The notes beneath the pieces are model-generated. The model saw only the letters and a list, made by a program, of their open reading frames with translations, had not been told where the DNA came from and did no database searches. From Stomorhina lunata (Eukaryota > Arthropoda > Insecta > Diptera > Rhiniidae), in NCBI GenBank assembly GCA_933228675.1, contig OW121742.1:111287242-111351241 (forward strand): a stretch of DNA of 64,000 nucleotides, in the 5' to 3' direction. Both the position numbers and the translations under genes were made by a program. Shown piece after piece: positions 33,201 through 45,200 of this stretch (position 1 is its first letter; each line of letters starts with the position of its first letter).

Positions 33201-36200
33201 AGATCTTCATTTCTTATGCGATTCTCCTTCTACTATCTTTGAATCCCAGTGGAGTATAGGGCCTTAACTATTCTTTTATATCGAACTCAATTGCGAGATG
33301 TTAGCCATACGTCATTCCATGAATAGTTTTCTGCCACGACGGCCGCTTCCCTTTGTATTCCAACGAAGTGCAGAGAAGCAGGGATTTGGTTTGTCGTGTT
33401 TAGTAGATCTTCATTTCTTATGCGATACTTCTTCTGTTATCTTTAACTCCTAGTGGAGCATAGGGCCTCAACCTTCCTTTTATTCATTCATTACATGAAT
33501 AGTTTGCTGCTTGCAACTCCGGATCAATTGACTTTCTTCACATTTTAGCAGGTGTACAAACATGACGGCCGCTTCCCTGTGGATTCCAGCGAAGCGCATT
33601 GAAGCAGGGATTTGGTTTGTGGCGTTTAGTAGATCTTTATTTTTTATGCGATTCTTCTTCTGCTATCATTGGCTCCCAGTGAAGCATTGCCTCAACCATC
33701 CTTTTATATCGAACTCTATTGCGAGATGTTAGTCATACGTCATTCGCACCCAAGAAACACGACTGTCGCATCCCTGTGGATTTCAACGAAGCGCATAGAA
33801 GCAGGGATTTGGTTTGTCGCGGTTTTAAAGATCTTCATTTCCTAAGCGATTCTTCTTCTGTTATCTTTGACTCCCAGTGGAGCATCGAACTCTATTGAGA
33901 GATGTTAGGCATAAGACATTCTATGAATAGTTTGCTGCCAACAAACACGACGGATTTGGTTTGTCGCATTCTTCTGTTATCTTTGACTCCCAGTGGAGCA
34001 TAGGGCCTCAACCATCCTTTTATATCGAACTCTATTGAGAGATGTCAGGCATACGACATTCTATGAATAGTTTGCTGCCAACAAACACGACGGATTTGGT
34101 TTGTCGCATTTAGAAGATCTTCATTTCTTATGCGATTCTTATTCTGTTATCTTTGAATCCCAGTGGTGTATAGGGCCTTAACCATCCTTTTATATCGAAC
34201 TCAATTGCGAGATGTTAGCCATACGTCATTCCATGAATAGGCTGCTTGTAACTCCGCTTCAATTGACCTTCTTCACGTTCTAGCAGGTGCATCAACATGA
34301 CGGCCGCTTCCCCGTGAATTCCAACGAAGCCCTTGTCGAGCAATGTTAGTATTTGGTCTTCGAAGTGTGTGGACTATCCACCGCCATTTCCGTTGACATA
34401 CTTCTATAGAAGCAGGGATTTGGTTTGTCGCGTTTAGTAGATCTTCATTTCTTATTCGATTCTTCTTCTGTTATCTTTCGGCACCCAGAGGAGCATAGGG
34501 CCTCAACCATCCTTTAATATCGAACTCAATTGCGAGATGTTAGGCATACGTCATTCCATGAATAGTTTGCTGCTTGCAACTCCGCATCAATTGACCTTAT
34601 CCATGTTCTAGCAGGTGAACCAACATGACTGCCGCTTCCCTGTGTATTCCAATGAAGCATATAGAATCAGTTTGTCGCTTTTAGTAGATCTTCATTTCTT
34701 ATGCGATTCTTATTCTGTTATCTTTGAATCCCAGTGGTGTATAGGGCCTTAACCATCCTTTTATATCGAACTCAATTGCGAGATGTTAGCCATACGTCAT
34801 TCCATGAATAGGCTGCTTGTAACTCCGCTTCAATTGACCTTCTTCACGTTCTAGCAGGTGCATCAACATGACGGCCGCTTCCCCGTGAATTCCAACGAAG
34901 CCCTTGTCGAGCAATGTTAGTATTTGGTCTTCGAAGTGTGTGGACTATCCACCGCCATTTCCGTTGACATACTTCTATAGAAGCAGGGATTTGGTTTGTC
35001 GCGTTTAGTAGATCTTCATTTCTTATACGATTCTTCTTCTGTTATCTTTCGGCACCCAGAGGAGCATAGGGCCTCAACCATCCTTTAATATCGAACTCAA
35101 TTGCGAGATGTTAGGCATACGTCATTCCATGAATAGTTTGCTGCTTGCAACTCCGCATCAATTGACCTTATCCATGTTCTAGCAGGTGAACCAACATGAC
35201 TGCCGCTTCCCTGTGTATTCCAATGAAGCATATAGAATCAGTTTGTCGCTTTTAGTAGATCTTCATTTCTTATGCGATTCTTCTTCTGTTATCTTTGAAT
35301 CCCAGTGGAGTATAGGGCCTTAACCATCCTTTTATATCGAACTCAATTGCGAGATGTTAGCCATACGTCATTCCATGAATAGTTTGCTGCTTGCAACTCC
35401 TCATCAATTGACCTTCTCCATGTTCTATCAGCTGCACGACGGCCGCTTCCCTGTGGATTCCAACGAAGCGCTTGTCGAGCAATGTTAGTATTTGGCCTTC
35501 GAAGTTTGTGGCCTTTACACCGCCATTTCTGTTGACATACTTCTATAGAAGCAGGGATTTGGTTTTTCGCGTTCAGTAGATGTACCTCATTATCCACATT
35601 AATGTGTGTTGACGGAATCGCGCCATAGCCTCAAGGCATTATCTTGGTCTCGGAAATATTGATTTCCAGCCCAGCTGCCCTAAGTTTAACAGTGATAAAT
35701 ACATACGTAATTCCTATGACATACCAATTGGAACAAGGGGTACTTCTCTCAGACAATTAGCTACATCCGATTCTATTTTTAGACACATTAAAAGAGACCT
35801 AAGTTTTAACTCCGGCTCCGAGCGGAAAATGTATTATTAAGAGAATTTTACATAGGCTAATACTCAACAACCAGTGACTAGCTGAGTTCAAGTAAGACTG
35901 GCCGGGCATCGAACTTGGAACCTCTGGTGTGCTAGGCGGATGACTAATCTCCTATACTACGGCGGTTCACAACAGTCATAGCGTTAGTATTTTCTTGAAG
36001 GTTACCTGAGCTTTGGCTTAGAAGACATATGTACGTCATCAGCATATTTCAAGTTCTCGAGTTGTTTAAAGGGTGTCCATTGGAGAGCGTGTCTACCATT
36101 CAGAGCCATGTGCATTATGTTGTCGATGAAGCCGATAAAAATTACACTGCTCTGCAAAAATTCATTTTTGGTCTTTCCTTTTAATAAAACTATGCGGACT

Positions 36201-39200
36201 ATATGGATCTTGATGTGCTAAACTCAAATCCGTTTTCGGTTTTTCTCCATGAGATCTGGATTTTTTTTATGGACGTGGCAAATTTTCCCCCTTAAATTAG
36301 ACAAGTACGGAGACCTATTTCGTCCTAACTCGAGAACGACTCATCCGATTTTCAAAATTAAAACACTCGAGGATGTTGGCAAAGCATCTTCTTTCTATAT
36401 TTTACGCGCAAAGCTGCTTAGGGAAACACGATATGATTAAGCCTTCTGTGTTTTAGGCCAGAGATATGAGTTAGTTTGATTTGGAGGACTAAGCACTGGA
36501 ACGCTTCAAGAGACAACGATACAAATTTGGACCATTTCAGAAGACACTTTTTAAAAATGGACTGTTTCAAGGAACAAGAGCTGCTTAGGGAAATCACGAA
36601 ACGACTTAAGGCTTCGGATATTATATAGGCTAGAGATGTGAGTAAGTCTGAGTTGTAGGACTACACCATTTTCAATTGAAATTGGGAAATATTCAATTGA
36701 AATTAAGAATATTCAATTGAAATTGAGAAATTTTCTATTGAAATTGAGAATTTTCAATTGAAAATGAGAAATTTTTTATTGAAATTGAGAATTTTCATTT
36801 GAAATTGAGAAATTTTCAATTGAAATTGAGAATTTTCAATTAAAAATGAGAAATTTTCAATTAAAATTGAGAAAACCCTAATTGGAAATGAGAAACATTC
36901 AGTTGAAATTGAGAAATTTTCAATTGAAATTGGGAATTTTTGAATTGAAATTAAGAGAAGCCCAATTGAAAATGAGAAATTTTCAATTGAAATTAAGAAT
37001 TTTTAAATTTAAATTGAGAATTTTTCAATTGAGATTGAGAAAAGCACAATTGTAAATGAGGTTGAATTTTGAAATTGAAATTGAGAAGTTTTCAATTGAA
37101 AATGAGAAATTTTTAATTGAAAATGAGAAATTTTCAATTGAAATTGGGAAATTTTCAATTGAAATTGAGAAATTGAGAATTTTTCAATTGAAATTGAGAA
37201 CACCCCAAGTGGAATTTCAAACTTATGTAGGGTTTATATAACTCAAGCGCCTGGCGATTGAGTGAATTTTACATGTGTTTTGTTACTGTAACAAAAACAA
37301 AATACATGTAAATTTTACTCAATCGTCAGAAGCTTGAGTTATATAAACCCCACATTATTTTCAATTTCAATTCTTAAATTCTCAATTTAAATTTCTCATT
37401 TTCATTTGAAAATTCCTCAATTAAAATTGAAAATTCCTCAATTTTAATTAAAAAAAATCAACCTCATTTTCAATTGGGCTTTTCTCAATTTCAATTGAAA
37501 AATTCTCAATTTGAATTTAAAAATTCTCAATTTCAATTGAAAAATTCTCAATTTGAATTTAAAAATTCTCAATTTCAATTGAAAATTCTCAATTTCAATT
37601 GAAAATTTCTAATTTCCAATTGGGATTTTCTCAATTTCAATTTACAAATTCTCATTTTCAATTGAAAAATTCTCAATTTCAACTGAAAATTTCTCAATTT
37701 CAATTTAAAATTTCTCATTTTCAACTGAAAATTCTCAATTTCTATTGAATATTTCTCAATTTCTATTGAATATTTCTCAATTTCAATTGAAAAGTCTCAA
37801 TTTCAATTGAAAATTTCTAAATTTCAATTGAAAATTCTCAATTCCAATTGAATATTTCTCAATTTCAATTGAAAATTCTCAATTTCAATTGAAAATTTCT
37901 CAATTCAATTTGAAAATTTCTCAATTACAATTGAAAATGGTGTAGTCATATAAACTATTTATAAAAGATGACGACTTATTAATAAGTCAATTATCATTAA
38001 AGAGATTTTATATCTCAAAAATCCCACTTCCCATTTCTTTAATAAACGTCCTTTTCAAACCCTTCCCTACTGCCAGATAATTAGCTGACAACTTTTCTTT
38101 CCAAATGGTTTTTCTCACTTAATTACAATTTCGAGTCATGTTTTTCCCAATTCTCTAAAATTTCTTGTTTTTTGGTCTTACAAATAAAATAATTAAACTT
38201 TAATTGATGGCAATTTGTAACTGAAAAACCTAAAACCATATAAAAATTATAATGAAAGAAAAGGAACAAAAAAAAAACTCAATTAAATGAAAAATTGTTA
38301 TTGCATAATAATGATTACAAATACATACACTCAAACACACAAACAGACAGACAGATATCCTTATAGCACATGAGGCGCATCAAGGATATTTGTAAAAAAA
38401 AGCAACAACTACAATTTATACAAGGACACTGGACACAGGCTGATGTGTTGGTGTTTTTGACAGCAAACAAACGGACGGATGGTTAGTGGTAGTGGTAGTG
38501 GTAGTCAGTTGCTCTGCCTGTATAAACTGCAGCTGAATTACGAATATTTCAAAAATTTATAAAAGAGAAATATCAAAATCAAACTCAAAACCATAATATC
38601 CCAACCATTATATGACCTTAGAACATACAACTCATGCATTTAACATGTAATTAGGAATATTATAATTACAATGACGATGATGATGATGACGGTTATTGGT
38701 TTTGAATTCAATAGAAAGGATGCAGGAAGGGGAAGGAAAGAAGGTAGAAATAAGGAGAAGAGTATTGAGGTATTCTGGTGTTTAGCTTCACTGAGACTTT
38801 GAAGTCCATTATGATACCTTGGAAGCTAGCAACAATTATATTACTATCGGGTGTTTTTTATTGAGGTATAGAACTTTAAGTTGGCATCACTTTTTTAACT
38901 GGCGGCCATTTTGTCAGCTGTCAAGTGATTAATATTTAGTTTGGTTTGCCATTTCATCATGAACAGGTTGACAAAAGAACAACGCTTGCAAATCGTGCAA
39001 ATTTATTTCGAAAATAATGGTTCAGTTCGCGAAGTTTACCGCAAGCTCCGTCCATTTTATGGTCGACATAATCGTCCATCAGAGCAATTAATTCGGTTAA
39101 CCATGGATCGTTTTCGCACTACGTTTACTCTATGTGATAATACGCATCCGCAGCGACGTCGAACAGTGCGCACCGAAGAAACAATTGCCGCTGTAGAGCA

Positions 39201-42200
39201 AAGTGTTGAAGAGGCAATTGGAGCTTTGTCCATCAACTTTATGGAAGATTTTGCGCAAAGATCTTGGCTTGAGACCTTACAAGATCCAGTTTGTGCAAGA
39301 ATTAAAGCCGCGAGACCATGCAATGCGTCGTGATTTTGGTGTATGGGCCGAAAATGAGATTGATCTCGATGCTGATTTTCACCGCAAAATTTTGTTCAGT
39401 GATGAGGCTCATTTTTGGTTGAATGGCTACGTCAACAAGCAAAATTGCCGCATTTGGAGTGAAGAGAATCCACATGAGACCCTTGAGACGCCATTACATC
39501 CACAAAAACTGACTGTTTGGTGTGCTCTATGGGCTGGTGGAGTCATTGGGCCATACTTCTTCCGAAATAATGCTGGAGAGTCAGTTACCATAAATGGAGA
39601 CCGGTATAGAGCCATGATAACCGACTATTTTGTTCCCCAATTGGATGGCATGAATGTGGATGAGTTGTGGTTCCAACAAGACGGCGCTACATGCCACACA
39701 GCGCACGTCACAATTGATTTATTGAAGGAAACATTCAATGAGCACATAATTTCGCGGAATGGACCTGTCAATTGGCCACCAAGATCGTGCAATTTGACAC
39801 CACTGGATTATTTTCTTTGGGGATATGTGAAGTCGCTCGTCTACGCCAACAAACCAGAAACGTTAGGGGACTTGGAAGCCAACATTCGTGGCGTTATTGC
39901 CAACATACGGTCCCATATGCTCGAAAAAGTAGTTGAAAATTGAACCTGTAGAATTGGCTTTATTCGACCCAGCCGCGGCGGCCACATGCCCGAAATCATA
40001 TTTAAACATTAATGGCATAAAATTATCCTTCCAATAAAGCCAAATTGATGGACATTAAAGCGATTTTCTTGTGTTTTATTTCAATTCGAAGTTCTATACC
40101 TCGAAAAAAAACACCCATTATTATCATGGATAAAAATGTTTTATAGAGAAAGTGCGGGTAATGTGGTATACCTATTTGATTTTAGGTAACCTAATTTTTA
40201 GTTTTTGTTCGATTTGCCCTTATTGCCGCTCTCAACTCAACTCAGTTACGTCGTCTGCCAGTCGACCCAACTTTACCTCAACCAAATTATTTTTTGAGAT
40301 ATTGCGGAACTCAAAAACGATCGCTAAAGTATCACATAATGCATAAAAATGATCAAAAATGGTGATTCTGCAACAGCACCACATATCGTGCTTTAAGAGG
40401 AGATTATGGTTTACATAATCGTCCAACTACGCAAGCAATTGGCAAAATCGTGAAGAAATTTGAAGAGGCTGGAGGAGCGGTTACAAATATTGTAAGACCG
40501 ATGCATCATCGTTTCGCTCGTTCCACTAAAAATATCGCTGCCATAAGTGAAAGTGTTGCCGAAGATCCGAATGTATCGATTCCTCTTCGTTCTCAGGAAT
40601 TAGGACTGTCTTACGGCCCAATATTGGAGAATACCACTTGGAGAATATGAGGTTTCAACAAGACGGTGCCACATGTCACGCAACTCGAGCGAATATGGCT
40701 TTAGTGCAAGAGACATTTCCTAACCGCGTAATTTCCCGTCGTGGCGATATCAACTGGCCACCAAGATCATGCGATTTGACACCATTAGACTATATTTTTG
40801 GGGCTACGCGAAAGATCGTTTTTATGCAGATAAACCTTTAATACTTGAGCACTTAAAAACCAATATTCGTCAAGTTATGGCTGAAATATCGCCCAATATG
40901 TGTCAAAAAGTGGTCGAAAACTACCTCAAAACTCTAACCCAAAAAAAGACGATCACACAACAAATCTATTTTTTTTAACTGACTCCCGAAATGACTTGCA
41001 AAAATTAAACAGATCGTAATTTCTAATAGGTAAAAGAGTATTCTAAATTTACTATTCAGTTTGTAAAATTTCTCAACAGAATTTGTTCCAATGAAGAGTT
41101 ATACTATTTTTTGTTAAGATCCCTTGGCTCTTTGAGGTACCTGCCCTGGACCCCCATTTTTTCATTTATTTTTGTTTTCCAGTTATAAGCCGGAATTCTT
41201 AACAAATTTTGATGAAATTCGGCACAAGTCCACTAATTAATTCAAAAAAGAGCTCCACTAATTTTGTTTGAAATCCGTCGACTCCTTGGGGTACCTGCCC
41301 TAGACCCCAATTTTCAACTATTTTTCTTCTCAATGCATAAGTCGCTATTCTCAACAGAATTTGAACAAATTCCTCACACGTCTATTAATTGATCCAATAA
41401 AGAGTTATACTACTTTTAGTTGAGATCCCTTGGCTCTTTGAGGTACCTGCCTTGGACCCCCATTTTTCCACTTATTTTTGTTTTCAATTTATAAGCCGGA
41501 ATTCTCAACAAATTTTGATGAAACTCGGCACAAGTCCACTAATTAATTCAAGAAAGAGCTTCACTAATTTTGTTTGAAATCCGTCGACTCCTTCGGGTAC
41601 TGCCTTGGACCCCAATTTTTTCAACTATTTTTCTTTTTAATGCATAAGTCGCTATTCTCAACAGAATTTAAACAAATTCCTCACACGTCTATTAATTGAT
41701 CCAATAAAGAGTTATACTACTTTTAGTTGAGATCCCTTGGCTCTTTGAGGTACCTGCCTTGGACCCCCATTTTTCCACTTATTTTTGTTTTCAATTTATA
41801 AGCCGGAATTCTCAACAAAATTTGATGAAATTCGACTCAACTCTATTAATTAATTCAAAAAGGAGCTCCACTAATTTTGTTCGAAATCCGTCGACTCATT
41901 GGGGTACCTGCCTTGGACCCCAATTTTTTCAACTATTTTTCTTCTTAATGCATAAGTCGCTATTCTCAACAGAATTTGAACAAATTCGGCACACGTCTAT
42001 TAATTGATCCAATGAAGAGTTATACTACGTTTGGTTGAGATCTCTTGGCTCTTTAAGGTACCTGCCTTGCACCCCCATTTTTTCACTTATTTTTGTTTTA
42101 AATTTATAAGTCGGAATTCTCAACAAAATTTGATGAAATTCATCACACGTCTATTAATTGATCCAAGAAAGTGTTATTTTAATTTTGGTTGAGATCCCTT

Positions 42201-45200
42201 GACTTTTTGAGGTACCTGTTTTGGACCCCCATTTTTTCACTTATTTTTCTTTCCAATATATAAGCCGGAATTCTCAACAAAATTTGATAAAATTCGGCAC
42301 ACGTCTAATATTTGACCCACAAAAGAGCTCTACTAATTTTGGTTGAAATCCTTCTACTCCTAGGGGTCCCTACCTTGGACTTACACTTCAAATGAAATTT
42401 GATAAAAAAAAAGTTAAGCCTAAACGACTGCAACACTTTTTGCTTAAATTATGCATAACATTTTACATGACTTTTTTCCGACAATTTCAAACTTTGTTCT
42501 ACGATCGGTAAATTTCGGTGAATTTTTTTCGCTCAATCTAAAGAAGAGACTTTCGCCTTTCACATGGTTATGGTGGGAGCTCCGATTAAAACCGAGCAAA
42601 CTTAGTTTTTGTCCAAAGAAAAACGAAAACTCAGAAATTTGTAGAGCTTTTTTGATTTCCTGATATCTCCTAAACTATATGCGAGATTAAGTTATTTTCT
42701 TTTGCAGACTAAAGCCAAGGTTTTTTGTCTTAATTAAATCGACATCAAGATTAAAGCTGTGAAACTATATTCGATGCATGAGCTACAGAGTTTGATGAAA
42801 AATTTCATTTTGGAACTTTAGAGAATCTAATGGGTGTTTTTTTTAGAGGTATAAAACTTCGAATTGAAATAAAACACAAGAAAATCGTTTTAATGTCCAT
42901 CAATTTGGCTTTATTGGAAGGATAATTTTATGCCATTAATGTTTAAATATGATTTCGGGCATGTGGCCGCCGCGGCTGGGTCGAATAAAGCCAATTCTAC
43001 AGGTTCAATTTTCAACTACTTTTTCGAGCATATGGGACCGTATGTTGGCAATAACGCCACGAATGTTGGCTTCCAAGTCCCCTAACGTTTCTGGTTTGTT
43101 GGCGTAGACGAGCGACTTCACATATCCCCAAAGAAAATAATCCAGTGGTGTCAAATTGCACGATCTTGGTGGCCAATTGACAGGTCCATTCCGCGAAATT
43201 ATGTGCTCATTGAATGTTTCCTTCAATAAATCAATTGTGACGTGCGCTGTGTGGCATGTAGCGCCGTCTTGTTGGAACCACAACTCATCCACATTCATGC
43301 CATCCAATTGGGGAACAAAATAGTCGGTTATCATGGCTCTATACCGGTCTCCATTTATGGTAACTGACTCTCCAGCATTATTTCGGAAGAAGTATGGCCC
43401 AATGACTCCACCAGCCCATAGAGCACACCAAACAGTCAGTTTTTGTGGATGTAATGGCGTCTCAAGGGTCTCATGTGGATTCTCTTCACTCCAAATGCGG
43501 CAATTTTGCTTGTTGACGTAGCCATTCAACCAAAAATGAGCCTCATCACTGAACAAAATTTTGCGGTGAAAATCAGCATCGAGATCAATCTCATTTTCGG
43601 CCCATACACCAAAATCACGACGCATTGCATGGTCTCGCGGCTTTAATTCTTGCACAAACTGGATCTTGTAAGGTCGCAAGCCAAGATCTTTGCGCAAAAT
43701 CTTCCATAAAGTTGATGGACAAAGCTCCAATTGCCTCTTCAACACTTTGCTCTACAGCGGCAATTGTTTCTTCGGTGCGCACTGTTCGACGTCGCTGCGG
43801 ATGCGTATTATCACATAGAGTAAACGTAGTGCGAAAACGATCCATCGTTAACCGAATTAATTGCTCTGATGGACGATTATGTCGACCATAAAATGGACGG
43901 AACTTGCGGTAAACTTCGCGAACTGAACCATTATTTTCGAAATAAATTTGCACGATTTGCAAGCGTTGTTCTTTTGTCAACCTGTTCATGATGAAATGGC
44001 AAACCAAACTAAATATTAATCACTTGACAGCTGACAAAATGGCCGCCAGTTAAAAAAGTAATGCCAACTTAAAGTTCTATACCTCAATAAAAAACACCCG
44101 ATACCTGTATATTGTTCCCAAATTTAAAAGCTTTATATATCTTTTACCAGAATAAAAAGTAACCAATTGATTGGCATAAAAATCTTCAAATCCCTAAGAT
44201 TAAAAGAAATGTATTTGAATAACAAATAAACTTAGAAAAATGTATCTAAATATCTGTGGCTTGGTGCTAAAAGGGCCAATGTCAAAAAAGTAGTTTTAAG
44301 AAAAATTGATTTCAAGTTTTTATTTTTCAACATTGCCCAGAAAACCTCTTATAAATCTGTTCTGAGTTAAGCTTAAAATTAGCTGTTGGAGCCAAATAAA
44401 AGAGGGTAATAAAAGGAATCTAATGCAATGGTTAAGTCAAAACTGCAAAATATTGACATTGGCCCTTTTAGCACCAAGCCACAGATATGTAAATGCAACT
44501 TTTCTACATATTTTTAAGAGAAAGAATATATATACATAGAAATAAAACCACATGATGTAGATAAATCATTCGAAGACATAATGTCAAGCCATCAAACGTT
44601 CATTTACCTTTTGGTTTATATTAAAATTTTTATATATACAATTTCCTTCTATCTTTCCATTCATTCATTCGATGCAACAAAGAATTACTTCATGTATCTT
44701 TTTATTGCTCTTCGTATGTATCTTTTACTTGGGCCAAACGGAAAAGATATGTTATACAAATTTTCATTTGGAGTTTGGCTGTTGGGCATTCGGTCGGGGG
44801 GTAAAGGGTCTTTCGTTCTATGTTAAATAGATTGTCAAAGTATTTAAAAGGAATGTGCATCCATACATAATTATTTATAGTATATCTTAGATATTTTCAA
44901 AGGCTGATTGTCTGTTTTTCAAATAGAAGACCATAAATATACAGAATATACTATATATTTGTATATATATATTCATATCAGTGCTACTAAGATATACATA
45001 CATACATATGTAACTTTAAATCGTGTGTGTACATAGATTTTTAAAGCTATTTTTAAATTGTATATTTTTTTTATTGAAATTACTAAAATCAAAATTAATT
45101 AATTTATATTTGAGGAGAGCAAAAGGCGAGGATTTATTTCAATGATTCTTGTGTATTCAAAATTTTTCATAAATTATTTATTTGACATAAAATATTTACT

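Noticed and set aside
35343..35597. 84-codon minus-strand frame as a host gene
   Set aside because: Its residues match the C-terminus of RTE-like retrotransposon ORFs and it lies in an array of such tails.
44581..44826. 81-codon plus-strand frame with hydrophobic stretches
   Set aside because: No domain, no splice or regulatory context, and AT-rich composition makes chance hydrophobic frames common.
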